DNA from: Fimbriimonadaceae bacterium
GTDB lineage: Bacteria > Armatimonadota > Fimbriimonadia > Fimbriimonadales > Fimbriimonadaceae
Assembly: GCA_019454145.1 (NCBI GenBank)
Contig: CP075366.1
Span: 1,653,564 to 1,717,563 of the forward strand
DNA: 64,000 bases
Direction of reading: 5' to 3'
A program made the translations under genes and the position numbers. The notes beneath the pieces were generated by a model. The model searched no databases, was not told the origin of the DNA, and saw only the letters and a program-made list of their open reading frames with translations. Positions 1 to 9,224 of this stretch are shown one piece after another (positions within the stretch are counted from its first letter, which is position 1; each line of letters begins with the position of its first letter).

Positions 1-3000
1 CGGATACGGCTGAGATAGCTTGTTCTCGGCCTGGTATTCAATTCTTCGAGCATCATGTAGTTTCGAGCATCCTCTCGAGTTTGAGCGACCGCATTTTCCT
101 TCTTGCGCATGTCGCCGAATACGATTGCTCCGCTTGGACAAGCCACTTGGCAAGCGGTTTTGATTTCCCCATCGCGGATTTCACGATCTTCGCGCTTTGC
201 TTCCACACGAGCATGGTTAATTCGCTGGACACAGTAGGTGCATTTCTCCATCACACCGCGGTAGCGAACTGTTACGTCGGGATTTTGAAGCATCTTCAGA
301 ACCGGAACGTTATCTGCGCGTTGGCTGAAGTGGAAGAAGTTGTATCGACGCACTTTGTAAGGGCAGTTGTTACTGCAGTAACGGGTTCCAACACAGCGGT
401 TGTAAACCATCTGATTCAAGCCTTCATGACTGTGAACCGTCGCAGCAACTGGGCAGACAGGCTCGCAAGGAGCTTGTTCACAATGCATACAAGTAACTGG
501 CTGAACGTAGATCGGCGGGTTATCCATATCCAAGTGATGCCCATCGCCTTTGTAGTACCGGTCAACCCGAATCCAGTGCATTTCACGACCGCGCTGAACC
601 GCAGGCTTCCCAACAACTGGAATATTGTTTTCTGCTTGGCAGGCCGTCACACATGCGTTACAGCCGGTGCAAAGGCTGAGGTCAATGGTCATCGCCCATT
701 GGTAATTCTTTTCTGGATTCTTTTCAAAATCCAGACCAGGGTACATGGAGATATCCTTACCCTTGCCGAATTCGTTGAATCCTGGATCTTCTGCACCGTG
801 ACCTTCTCCATGGCCTCCACCGTGACCACCACCATGCTCTTCACCGAAAGGTTTGCCAGCCGCTAAAAGAGCCGGAGTGGTTTCTTTGAGGATTTCGCGA
901 TCACGATCTTCTTTCTTGTAGTCAATTGTGTTGTGGTGCTGAACGTTGGCAAGAACGTACTCGTTGCCCGTTTTCTTGACTTCAACCCCGCTCATCCAAG
1001 TCGGATTCGCCGCAGTTCGCAGGAGGTTAGCGTTGAACCCACCGCCTGCCTTTTCACCTTTCTTTGTGCCGAAGTCGCCCGCCCTGGTGCGACCGTAGCC
1101 CATGTGCAGAACAAGCACATCATCTGCTTGCCCGAGGTTCACCCAGACTGGAACTTCGAGCGAAGCTCCGTTCACAGAGACAGTTACCATATCCGCCTTA
1201 CCGTAGTAAGGCACACCCAAAAGCCGTTTATCGTATGGTGCTTTGACTCCAAGTTTTTCCGCCGTTGCCAGGCTGACTAAAAGCGCGTTATCCCAAGTAA
1301 GGTTGGTGATCACCTTCGGCGTTTCCTGCAACCACATGTTGTTGGAATGCCGTCCGTCGTGGATTGTTGGGTCAGGAAGAACCAGCAACTCCATACCTTG
1401 TGCCGAGATAGGAGCAAGGGAGTTAAGGACGGATACGTTAACTGCGCCTTCAGAAGCTGTCCGACTCGACAGTTCAAACACTTGCGAAATAGACTCATAA
1501 AAGCCTTTTGCTAGCAACGATTTCCAGTTGCCGTTTGGACTGGACATCGTATAAGTTGCGCGAACCAAACTACGAGCGTCCGATGGATTGCCATTGATCG
1601 CCGCCAAGAATTCGATTGCTGACTTCGTATCGTAAAGTGGATCAACCAGCGGCTGTCCGATAACAGTTGAACCAAAGTAAGACTTGCCGTCACCCCATGC
1701 TTCGAGGAAGTGGCTCATCGGCAATTGGTAGTCGCACAAGTAACCAGTTTCGTCATCGTGCATCGCCAGGTGAACTTTGAGAGGCACTTTACCAAGGGCT
1801 TCAGCGAATTTGAGATCGGCCGGTGCTTTGTAAACTGGGTTACCGCCAAGAATCAACAGGATGGAAACCTGTCCCGAGGTCATTGATGTGACGAGCGACT
1901 CTAAATCTTTTGCATGATTGGTCGGCATTGGATTTGGATTGGCTCGATATTCGACAGGCTTACCAATTCCAACCGAACCCATGGCTGAGTTCAACGCCAT
2001 GACCGCAGCATGAACTTGTGGCGGTAAGTGAGCACCCGCAATCAGGACTCCTCGGCCCATATTTGCGCGCAAATCTTTGACCGCAGTTTCAACTGCCTTC
2101 GCATCGACTCCTTGAGGAACGGCGGCCGATCCACCGAAGCCGAGTTGCGAAGCAATCGCTTGCACCAAAGCCAAAGTTTGACTCGGCTTGATTCGCCGAC
2201 GGTGATCAGCGGTGATCCCGAATGCGTTCGGGTGGGATTCAAATGCGTAGATTCGCGACATCCCGTTGCCGTTTGCATCAGGGATTCTGCGGCTGCCAAT
2301 CTGCCGAGCGTAGTTCAAGCTCGCCGGGCCACGCATGACCGGATCAGCGTCGATTGAAACAATGACATCTGCTTCGCCGAAGTTGTAAACAGAAATCTGA
2401 TCAGAACCAGTCGCGAGCATTGAACCTTCGCGTTGGTTGTCGCGGTGGGCTGGCTCGTACTGGAACCACCGCATACCCGGATATTTCTTCTTCATTTCCG
2501 CGCCAAGCCGGGCGAGAGTTGGAGAGTTCACCGTTTCACTGAGAACGGCAATCCCAGCTCCGTTTCCAGCTTGATTCAGAGCTTCTTCTATTTTCAGAAT
2601 AGAATCGATCCAACTGATTGGAGAATTCAAATGGCGTGGGCTTTGCAGACGGTCTGGATCGTAAAGGTTCAGGATTTCCGCCATTGTTTGGGAATCCAAA
2701 CCACCCATAGTTGATGGGTGGAGTGGGTTGCCATCAATGCGAACTGGGCGACCATCTACTTGATCGGCGACTACGGCGAGAGCGTAACCATCTTTGAATG
2801 CACAGGTTGCGTAATGCTTACGAGTTCCGGCGATTGCGCCTTCTGGTTGCTGGACGAACGGAACGATTTTTCGAGGTGCCTGGAATCGGCATCCGGTTAG
2901 GGCGGCAGTCAAAGCGGCCCCACCGATCATTTTTAGGACGTCGCGGCGATCTACGCCGCTGGCAAGGCTTTTCCTATCCGGAAATTCATCTTCTGCCCAA

Positions 3001-3089
3001 GATTCCACCAGTTCTGGAGCTTCGTATTGCTCCAAACCCTTATAGAACTTTGGCGATGCGCCTGTTTTTTCCTCGTTCGACTTACCCAT
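1..3089 (-). CDS. actB: Alternative complex III molybdopterin/Fe-S subunit ActB (3' end cut by window)
   Basis: Large subunit of the quinol-oxidising alternative complex III, which passes electrons from menaquinol to cytochrome c or an oxidase. The reverse strand is open from the ATG at 3089 to base 1 (about 1029 codons). The N-terminus has a twin-arginine-like segment (VDRRDVLKMIGGAALTAA) followed by a Cys (LTGC), as in the TAT-variant molybdopterin proteins of this family. The long middle part is the molybdopterin oxidoreductase-like domain. The C-terminal part carries ferredoxin cysteine clusters (NRCVGTRYCSNNCP, MEKCTYCVQR, ACQVACPSGA). The last visible residues (EELNTRPRTSYLSRI) match the usual extreme C-terminus, so only a few codons are missing. 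It lies 34 bp after actA. The NrfD-like actC would be expected just beyond the edge. Confidence 0.93.
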   Translation of the reverse strand, partial: MGKSNEEKTGASPKFYKGLEQYEAPELVESWAEDEFPDRKSLASGVDRRDVLKMIGGAALTAALTGCRFQAPRKIVPFVQQPEGAIAGTRKHYATCAFKDGYALAVVADQVDGRPVRIDGNPLHPSTMGGLDSQTMAEILNLYDPDRLQSPRHLNSPISWIDSILKIEEALNQAGNGAGIAVLSETVNSPTLARLGAEMKKKYPGMRWFQYEPAHRDNQREGSMLATGSDQISVYNFGEADVIVSIDADPVMRGPASLNYARQIGSRRIPDANGNGMSRIYAFESHPNAFGITADHRRRIKPSQTLALVQAIASQLGFGGSAAVPQGVDAKAVETAVKDLRANMGRGVLIAGAHLPPQVHAAVMALNSAMGSVGIGKPVEYRANPNPMPTNHAKDLESLVTSMTSGQVSILLILGGNPVYKAPADLKFAEALGKVPLKVHLAMHDDETGYLCDYQLPMSHFLEAWGDGKSYFGSTVIGQPLVDPLYDTKSAIEFLAAINGNPSDARSLVRATYTMSSPNGNWKSLLAKGFYESISQVFELSSRTASEGAVNVSVLNSLAPISAQGMELLVLPDPTIHDGRHSNNMWLQETPKVITNLTWDNALLVSLATAEKLGVKAPYDKRLLGVPYYGKADMVTVSVNGASLEVPVWVNLGQADDVLVLHMGYGRTRAGDFGTKKGEKAGGGFNANLLRTAANPTWMSGVEVKKTGNEYVLANVQHHNTIDYKKEDRDREILKETTPALLAAGKPFGEEHGGGHGGGHGEGHGAEDPGFNEFGKGKDISMYPGLDFEKNPEKNYQWAMTIDLSLCTGCNACVTACQAENNIPVVGKPAVQRGREMHWIRVDRYYKGDGHHLDMDNPPIYVQPVTCMHCEQAPCEPVCPVAATVHSHEGLNQMVYNRCVGTRYCSNNCPYKVRRYNFFHFSQRADNVPVLKMLQNPDVTVRYRGVMEKCTYCVQRINHARVEAKREDREIRDGEIKTACQVACPSGAIVFGDMRKKENAVAQTREDARNYMMLEELNTRPRTSYLSRI

Positions 3090-3123
3090 GTGTTGGACTC
3101 GTTATCTTCCTCAAATTCCTTTT

Positions 3124-3921
3124 CTAGCGATGGCAAACCCAGCAGTCAGCGAGCTGGGTCACGTTGATTCCCCGCTCTTCCATCAATTTGTACTGTTTGT
3201 GAATGTCATCACTCGGCAACATGTGCTGAGTGTGGCCTTCCGCAATTCTGTGCTCGACTTCCGTGAGCTTTTCTCCAGCGGCAATCTTTTTGTAAAGTTC
3301 AAAGATCTGCTCGCGTGGAGTCAGCATGTTAGCTCCATGGTCACCTTCGCCGTGTCCATCCCCGTGTGAATCGCCTCCCATTGCGTTCAGGTCGAGCATG
3401 TACTTTTCCGGATTCTTATGGCAGTCAAGGCACCAAGCCATGCTAAATGGCTTGCCTTTCCAAGTGATCGCCATTTCTTGAACCGCTCCGTGACAGGTGT
3501 TGCAGTTAATTCCCCGTTTGATGTGAATCGAGTGATCAAAGTAAACGAAGTCTGGAACTGCGTTAACCTTCGTCCAGCGGATCGGCTTGCCAGTTTCGTA
3601 GCTGTTGCGAACTGGCTCCAACATGGGCGAGTTCGTCCAAATTTGCGAGTGACAGCTCATACAGACTTCGGTCGCTGGGACACTGGCGTTTGCTTGTTCT
3701 TCGACCGTGTTGTGGCAATAACGGCAGTCAATACCTAGTTCCTTCACGTGGTGCTTGTGACTGAATGGAACAGGCTGGTCAAGCGGAATGAACGCTTTTG
3801 TATTCGCCGGTGAGCGCGTGATGAGTGAACCCGTCACGAGTAACACAACCGGTAACCCCGCCGCGGCAAGCAAGCTGATTGACGCGATTGAGTTGGCTGA
3901 CGGCTTGAAGATCTGTCCCAT
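3124..3921 (-). CDS. actA: Alternative complex III pentaheme cytochrome c ActA
   Basis: Membrane-anchored multiheme cytochrome c subunit of alternative complex III. The 265-residue protein has one N-terminal hydrophobic segment (about residues 10-35) and exactly five CxxCH heme motifs: CRYCH, CMSCH, CNTCH, CLDCH and CWVCH, the last at the C-terminus. Five hemes and this length fit ActA. A His/Gly/Asp-rich stretch (GDSHGDGHGEGDHG) precedes the last heme region. It sits between the heme A synthesis gene and actB on the same strand, as expected for a respiratory operon feeding a heme-A oxidase. Confidence 0.95.
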   Translation of the reverse strand: MGQIFKPSANSIASISLLAAAGLPVVLLVTGSLITRSPANTKAFIPLDQPVPFSHKHHVKELGIDCRYCHNTVEEQANASVPATEVCMSCHSQIWTNSPMLEPVRNSYETGKPIRWTKVNAVPDFVYFDHSIHIKRGINCNTCHGAVQEMAITWKGKPFSMAWCLDCHKNPEKYMLDLNAMGGDSHGDGHGEGDHGANMLTPREQIFELYKKIAAGEKLTEVEHRIAEGHTQHMLPSDDIHKQYKLMEERGINVTQLADCWVCHR

Positions 3922-3998
3922 ACGTTAGCTGCCCTTTGATTGTTGCACGAATGCCCTGGCCATTTCTGGCTTTGAAACTGGAAAGGTTTGTCCAGATT

Positions 3999-5915
3999 TC
4001 ATACTGTCCACACCCTATCCACTGCGATGACGATAAAAATGAGGGCGAGATAGACCATGGAATACTTGAAAACCGCCCTTGCATGCTGTTTATCAATGCG
4101 CTTCCAAAGACCCGCACATTGAACCAATAACCCTAGGTTCAAAAGACCCGCTCCAACCGCATACACAGGCCCAGCCTGCCCTTGCAAGAGAGGAAGCGCA
4201 CAAAGCAGAACCGTAATCACTGCATATAAACCAATCTGGATGACCGTGACTCGATCACCTTTGACAACCGGAAGCATCGGCACTCCAGCTTTGGCGTAAT
4301 CATCTTTGATCAGGATTGCCAACGCCCAGAAGTGAACCGGCGTCCAAGTGAAAATCAGAGCAAACAAAAACCAAGCGTAAGCACTGAGTTCTCCGGTGAC
4401 CGCCGCATAGCCAACGAGCGGTGGGAATGCTCCAGCGGCACCGCCGATCACAATGTTCTGCCAGGTTCTGCGCTTGAGCCACAAAGTGTAAACAAACACG
4501 TAGCAAAGCAATCCGCATAATGCCATAAGCGCGGCAAGAGGATGTGCTCCAAACCAAAGGATCGCAAAACTGCCGACCGCCAAAGTTGTTGCGAAAATAG
4601 AAGCCGCTTTGTCCGAAATCAGATGCGTGACCGTCGGACGGTGAGATGTGCGCTCCATCGCAACATCGAGATCCTTTTCGACAATCATGTTATATGTGTT
4701 CGCCGCGCCCGCCGACATATAGCCACCGATACAAACGATCAGAATTAGCCAGAAGGATGGGGCTCCGCGTTCACCGATAAACATTGCCGCGACGGTGGTA
4801 AAGAGCAAAAGGGAGATGACTCGCGGTTTGGTCAACGCAATATATGCCTTGATCAAATCACGAGGGGTTGCCTCCACTTTCGTGGCGGATTGAGCGGTTT
4901 CTTCATCCACCGCTAATGATCGTGGCATAGCCCACACCGCTAACATGACCAATGCCATCCAGTTTGCGAGCGCAATCGCAAGATGCGTGAGTTGCATCCA
5001 CACCGGAGCGCTGGCAACCAAGTTTGCGACACCAAAAGCCATTTGCGCCACATACAGCCAAATAGTGAGATTGCCCCAATAGCGAACTTCTGCAGAATCA
5101 CGTCGATCCATTGTCAGGCGGCAAGCAAACAGGAGAATCAACCCGACTGCCATCGCAACTAGCGGGTGAAGTAATCCGCCTTTTAGAATGGGGTCGGCCG
5201 AATCACCGACGTGCATATTGATTCGCTCAAGAAATGTGTTTGCGCTGGCAAGCTTGGTGTGGAACGCTGTCTTGCCCATCGCTGAAACTGCGCCAGTCAT
5301 TCCGAGCACAAAGAATCCTCCAGCGGCCCATTTGAGCGCGGTTGCGACTGCTCCATGGCCCCGGAATGACATCCGATGTCCGCCTCGTGCGTAGTGAGCC
5401 ATCAGCGCGCAAGAACCCATCAACCCAAAAGTGTTGAGCAGGTGGAGCGGCATTGTGATCAGCCGACCCATTGATTTATCTTCAACTACGAGTTGATATC
5501 GAATAAGAATCCAACCGATTGCGCCGGAAATGATGGTGAAAGTTAATGCCCAACGGGCCGCATGACGCGATGGGTGTCCTTTCGGGAATAACCGCACCGC
5601 CCAAATGAGCATGCCGATCATGAACAACCCGAGTGATGAGGTTGTCATGCGGTGAGTTAGCTCTATATAGGTTTTGAGTTGAGCTCCAACAGGAAGAATT
5701 TCACCGTTGCAAATCGGCCAGCTGGTTCCACATCCATCGCCGCTCAAACTCGCCCTAACGAATGCGCCGAATACAACTATAAAAGCAGTGAGAACCAATA
5801 GAAATAGCGATGCCTTTGCAAATAGATCACGAGCGCGATCATTCTGCGGGGTTTGATTGTCCAGATTAGAATGGTCAGGTTCGGAATCCGGATTGCCAAG
5901 GATATCTTTTGGCAT
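3999..5915 (-). CDS. ctaA-ctaB: Fused heme A synthase (CtaA) - heme O synthase/protoheme IX farnesyltransferase (CtaB)
   Basis: A single 638-residue polytopic membrane protein that should carry both steps from heme B to heme A. Residues about 35-330 are CtaA-like: a paired-Cys loop (C62 and C69 in GCGTSWPIC) and four candidate heme-ligand His (H88 in ELTHRM, H158, H250, H311), in two four-helix halves. Residues about 350-638 are CtaB (UbiA prenyltransferase family), with the prenyl-diphosphate/Mg site NMIVEKDLDVAMERT (D415, D417, R422). The normal chemical order is CtaB then CtaA, so the fusion order is the reverse of the reaction order. It is 77 bp upstream of actA. The reading frame is continuous, so this is a real fusion and not two adjacent genes. 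Confidence 0.94.
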   Translation of the reverse strand: MPKDILGNPDSEPDHSNLDNQTPQNDRARDLFAKASLFLLVLTAFIVVFGAFVRASLSGDGCGTSWPICNGEILPVGAQLKTYIELTHRMTTSSLGLFMIGMLIWAVRLFPKGHPSRHAARWALTFTIISGAIGWILIRYQLVVEDKSMGRLITMPLHLLNTFGLMGSCALMAHYARGGHRMSFRGHGAVATALKWAAGGFFVLGMTGAVSAMGKTAFHTKLASANTFLERINMHVGDSADPILKGGLLHPLVAMAVGLILLFACRLTMDRRDSAEVRYWGNLTIWLYVAQMAFGVANLVASAPVWMQLTHLAIALANWMALVMLAVWAMPRSLAVDEETAQSATKVEATPRDLIKAYIALTKPRVISLLLFTTVAAMFIGERGAPSFWLILIVCIGGYMSAGAANTYNMIVEKDLDVAMERTSHRPTVTHLISDKAASIFATTLAVGSFAILWFGAHPLAALMALCGLLCYVFVYTLWLKRRTWQNIVIGGAAGAFPPLVGYAAVTGELSAYAWFLFALIFTWTPVHFWALAILIKDDYAKAGVPMLPVVKGDRVTVIQIGLYAVITVLLCALPLLQGQAGPVYAVGAGLLNLGLLVQCAGLWKRIDKQHARAVFKYSMVYLALIFIVIAVDRVWTV

Positions 5916-6102
5916 TGCGTACCGCTATGTAACTTGGTCCGGGCTTGGTAAGTCAACAAAAAATTAGGACTCTGGGTAATTTCCGCAAACTTTACTTTAC
6001 TTTTGAGACTATTTCCGCGTTTCAGCAAATATGACGAAATTGTGCATTTTTTGACGGTGCCAGTTTTTATTGCAGGAAAGTTTTGACTTCGACCAACCGA
6101 AA

Positions 6103-6966
6103 ATGTATCCTATGCGAGTGAATTATTTGGCTCGTGGATTTGGATCGTTATTTTGCCTGGCATTTTCTGCCGGAGTGTTTGCTAGCGGATTCACTGAATC
6201 AACCGACGCAAATTCCGCGAAGCACTTTACGTTTATGTACGGAAAAGCTGGATTCCACGCAGTTCAGGCTGACCTTTCTTCGGACACAGTATGTGCTTCC
6301 ACGCACTACTCACCTCGGCTGACGAACGTTTGGAAGATGATTTCACAAACCCAACCGATTGCAGCCGTAACCGGAACGTTTTTTGCGTTTGAAAATCAGA
6401 AACCTGTCGCGGATGTGATAGTTGACGGTCAGCGGAAAGCAACTGGCTACCGGGGTTCAGTGCTTGCGGTGGATTGGTTTGGCAAAGTTTCTATCGAAAA
6501 CGCCGCCGTTAAGAAGCCTTTTGACTATTTGACTTACCGCTACGCTCTTCGGGGAGGTGTGCGAGTGATTGATAAAGGCAAAATCGCTCCCAACCCACGT
6601 GCTCAGGGCTTTACCGATTCAGCGATATGGGGATCAGCCGCCAGAGCCGCCGTTGGCATTACAAAGTCGGGCAAGATTCTATTGGTAGCCACTCGGAATC
6701 CAGTCACGCTTTCCACACTTGGCAAAGCAATGGCAACTCAAGGCGCAGTGGACGCAGTGAGTCTGGACGGAGGCGGTTCGACCATGCTCTACTTTAACGG
6801 CGACATTAAGATTCAACCAAACCGTCCGCTGAGCACTTTATTCATGATTGAGCGGCGAAACCCTTACGACGCTCTTTTCCGAACACATCTAGAGCAGATC
6901 GCCGATAACCAGTCGCGTGGCGCAATTCAGGGCGTGCTCCAAGGCACGATTAAAACCCAGAGGTAG
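6103..6966 (+). CDS. Secreted phosphodiester glycosidase family protein (NAGPA/DUF2233-like)
   Basis: Likely exported hydrolase of the NAGPA-like (phosphodiester glycosidase) family, whose members act on glycan phosphodiesters; the substrate here is unknown. The family hallmark DAVSLDGGGSTMLYFNG lies near residue 225, preceded by the usual AAVGITKSGKILLVATR strand. A signal peptide is visible (RGFGSLFCLAFSAGVFA). ATG at 6103 or 6112 gives a normal signal peptide. An in-frame TTG at 6070 is open but would add a charged leader. The glycosyltransferase starts 12 bp downstream, so a cell-surface glycan role is plausible. Confidence 0.82.
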   Translation: MYPMRVNYLARGFGSLFCLAFSAGVFASGFTESTDANSAKHFTFMYGKAGFHAVQADLSSDTVCASTHYSPRLTNVWKMISQTQPIAAVTGTFFAFENQKPVADVIVDGQRKATGYRGSVLAVDWFGKVSIENAAVKKPFDYLTYRYALRGGVRVIDKGKIAPNPRAQGFTDSAIWGSAARAAVGITKSGKILLVATRNPVTLSTLGKAMATQGAVDAVSLDGGGSTMLYFNGDIKIQPNRPLSTLFMIERRNPYDALFRTHLEQIADNQSRGAIQGVLQGTIKTQR

Positions 6967-6978
6967 ACTCGCCTCGAA

Positions 6979-7722
6979 TTGGAAAAGCCTTCTCTGGCCG
7001 TGATCATTCCGGCATATAACGAAGATCAGCGCATCGGCCCGACAATGGAGCGGGTTGCCGAATACTTTTCTGAATATCCCGTTTCTTGGGCGGTTTACAT
7101 TGTCAGCGATGGCAGTAAAGACAACACTAACCAACTGGTTAAAGATTTTTCTGAGAAAAATTCCAACTTCCACTTAATTGACTACTCTCCAAATCGTGGC
7201 AAGGGCTACGCTGTTCGTAAAGGAATGTTAGAGATTGAGGCAGATTACTTACTCTTTTCCGATGCTGATTTAGCCGCTCCGATTGAAGAAATAACCAAAC
7301 TTCAAGCCCACCTTACGAACCAAGTCCATATTGCCATTGGTTCTCGCCCGCTAAAGGATTCTAAGTTGGAAATTCGCCAGCCTTGGTACCGAGAGATGCT
7401 TGGCCGGATGTTTAACAAAGCAGTGCAACTCATGGCGGTGAAGGGCATTGACGACACACAATGCGGTTTTAAAATCTTCCGAAATGAGGTCGCTAAAGAC
7501 ATATTTTCCCGTTGTAAATTAGACGGATTCGGATTTGATTTTGAAAGTTTGATTATTGCCCGCGACCTTGGTTACGAAATCGCCGAAGTTCCGATTCGCT
7601 GGTCACACCAAGAAGGTTCTAAAGTTGTTCTACTGCGCGATGGCCCGCGCATGCTCCGCGATCTTGTCAAGCTACGGATGTGGGGCAAAAACAAACGCCT
7701 TGTAGTGAACAATGAATCGTGA
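6979..7722 (+). CDS. Family 2 glycosyltransferase, dolichyl/polyprenyl-phosphate glucosyltransferase (ALG5)-like
   Basis: GT-A fold transferase predicted to move a sugar from a nucleotide-sugar to a polyprenyl phosphate. It shows the N-terminal AVIIPAYNEDQRIGPTM, the nucleotide-binding YIVSDGSKDNTN, the metal-binding LLFSDADLAAP and the ALG5/DPM1-type DTQCGFKIFR motif. There is no C-terminal membrane extension (247 residues). The apparent start is TTG at 6979, 12 bp after the preceding gene. It overlaps the next gene by 11 bp, which suggests co-translation. Confidence 0.88.
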   Translation: MEKPSLAVIIPAYNEDQRIGPTMERVAEYFSEYPVSWAVYIVSDGSKDNTNQLVKDFSEKNSNFHLIDYSPNRGKGYAVRKGMLEIEADYLLFSDADLAAPIEEITKLQAHLTNQVHIAIGSRPLKDSKLEIRQPWYREMLGRMFNKAVQLMAVKGIDDTQCGFKIFRNEVAKDIFSRCKLDGFGFDFESLIIARDLGYEIAEVPIRWSHQEGSKVVLLRDGPRMLRDLVKLRMWGKNKRLVVNNES

Positions 7723-8455
7723 CGAATACGCAAAGATGCGGTCTCTGGAGGATCACTATTGGTGGTTCGTTTCTCGGCGCGATTTAGCCCTCAGACTTCT
7801 CGATCAGTTTGCTCCGCCTGGGGAGTTATCGATTCTTGACGTAGGCTGCGGAACCGGCGCAGTTTTAACTGAGCTTGAATCCCGCGGTCAAGCAGTTGGA
7901 TTAGATTTATCGCACGATGCCTTACGCTACTCGGCTGAACGGGGACTCAAAAATCTTATTTATGCCAATGCCGAACAACTCCCATTTGATAGCGAGAGTT
8001 TTCAAGCAGTGGTGAGCTTAGATACATTAGAGCACGTTCCGGATCATGAATCCGCAGTCAAGGAGATTTACAGATGCTTATCGCCAGGCGGAGTATTTGT
8101 AATGAACGTTCCCGCTTTTGCCTGGCTATGGGGGCCGCACGATGTCGCCCTCATGCATCAGCGCCGCTACACACGCCGACAAGTCAAGCAGCTTCTCAAT
8201 GGAGCAGGGTTTGAAATCCAGCGGTTGTCGTACAGCGTCTTCTTTCTATTCCCCGCGGTAATGCTCCGCAGGCTTCTGGATAAGCTTCAAAGGGGTGAAC
8301 CGCAAGTCAAGCTTCCCCAGTTCACGCGATTCACAAACGGAGTTCTAAATGCCCTGATGCAAGGTGAAACCTCTCTCTTTTTGAAGCACAACCTGCCGTA
8401 TGGATCAAGCGTAGTTTGTGTGGCGACCAAGCCAGCAGGTGAAAAACGTGGGTGA
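7712..8455 (+). CDS. Class I SAM-dependent methyltransferase
   Basis: Rossmann-fold methyltransferase with motif I ILDVGCGTGAVL (about residue 42), the acidic motif II VGLDLS and motif IV VVSLDTLEHVPD. The C-terminal half (WGPHDVALMHQRRYTRRQ) resembles methyltransferases found in sugar and surface-polysaccharide clusters. The substrate cannot be read from sequence. It begins inside the glycosyltransferase and ends inside mqnA, so it is translated as part of the same unit. Confidence 0.85.
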   Translation: MNRDEYAKMRSLEDHYWWFVSRRDLALRLLDQFAPPGELSILDVGCGTGAVLTELESRGQAVGLDLSHDALRYSAERGLKNLIYANAEQLPFDSESFQAVVSLDTLEHVPDHESAVKEIYRCLSPGGVFVMNVPAFAWLWGPHDVALMHQRRYTRRQVKQLLNGAGFEIQRLSYSVFFLFPAVMLRRLLDKLQRGEPQVKLPQFTRFTNGVLNALMQGETSLFLKHNLPYGSSVVCVATKPAGEKRG

Positions 8456-9224
8456 ATTTCGGGTCGGGTGTGTTTCGTACGTCAACGCCACCCCGCTTAT
8501 TTGGCATTTTAACCATTTGGGCGAAAATTCCCCGGTAGACGTAGTTTACGACGTTCCTTCCAAGCTGCCCGCATTGCTTGACTCAGGTGATGTGCAGGCG
8601 ATTCTTGTCAGCAGTATTGATTCAATTCTCAATCCGGATCGAGTGATCTTGAGCGATGTTTGTATTGGCTCAAACGGGCCAGTAGAAAGCGTGCGACTAT
8701 TCAGCCGTGTTCCGTTTGACCAAATTCAGACTTTGGCCCTTGATGCGAGTTCGATGACCAGCAACCAACTCGCCCAAATCATTCTCAAAGAAAAATATAA
8801 TATCCAACCAAAAACTATAACGATGCCCCCTGATGGTGAATCTATGCTCACGGTCTGCGATGCCTGCATTCTCATTGGAGATATCGGCATGACGGCCCAG
8901 GTTCCAGGCTCCCGAATTATGGATTTAGGCGAGGAGTGGACAGATTTAACCGGACTCCCATTCGTTTGGGCTTTGTGGACTGCAAATGAAAGAGATTCCA
9001 AATTAAGTAAATTATTAAGTGAATCTTATTTACAGTCTTTGCAAAATTGGGAAAGTGTTCTTAACCTCGCTCAACAACGTGTGAACTGGCCGAGAGAAAC
9101 TATTGATTATTACCTCACCCGCTGTGTGCGGTTCCCATTTGATTCAGAAGCAAGAGACGGATTTAGCAAGTTTACAAAGTTCGTCAATATATCTATTTCT
9201 GCCGAGTCGGAACCCAGGCAGTAG
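8448..9224 (+). CDS. mqnA: Chorismate dehydratase MqnA (futalosine menaquinone pathway)
   Basis: First enzyme of the futalosine route to menaquinone; it dehydrates chorismate to 3-enolpyruvylbenzoate. It has the periplasmic-binding-like fold of the family, with N-terminal RVGCVSYVNATPLIWHF and PSKLPALLDSGDVQAILVSS, and a later LGEEWTDLTGLPFVWALW segment. The GTG at 8448 is preferred because AGGTGA lies 6 bp upstream and the protein then starts directly with the MqnA core. In-frame GTGs at 8418 and 8439 are alternatives. The start overlaps the methyltransferase by 8 bp and the stop overlaps fpg (opposite strand) by 32 bp. Menaquinone fits the alternative complex III genes nearby. Confidence 0.9.
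   Translation: MGEFRVGCVSYVNATPLIWHFNHLGENSPVDVVYDVPSKLPALLDSGDVQAILVSSIDSILNPDRVILSDVCIGSNGPVESVRLFSRVPFDQIQTLALDASSMTSNQLAQIILKEKYNIQPKTITMPPDGESMLTVCDACILIGDIGMTAQVPGSRIMDLGEEWTDLTGLPFVWALWTANERDSKLSKLLSESYLQSLQNWESVLNLAQQRVNWPRETIDYYLTRCVRFPFDSEARDGFSKFTKFVNISISAESEPRQ

Noticed and set aside
81-866. Plus-strand open frame of 261 codons
   Set aside because: It is antisense to actB, which has clear Fe-S and molybdopterin motifs; the plus frame has no recognisable domain. The same applies to the other plus frames between 933 and 3369.
1243-1693. Apparent short plus and minus frames suggesting a broken gene
   Set aside because: The actB frame is continuous through this region; the short frames are shadows.
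3779-4117. Minus-strand frame of 112 codons across the ctaA-ctaB/actA junction
   Set aside because: It lies in another frame over two well-supported genes and encodes no known motif.
5916-6102. Possible small RNA or riboswitch in the divergent gap
   Set aside because: No convincing stem-loop or conserved riboswitch core was seen; only promoter-like AT-rich sequence.
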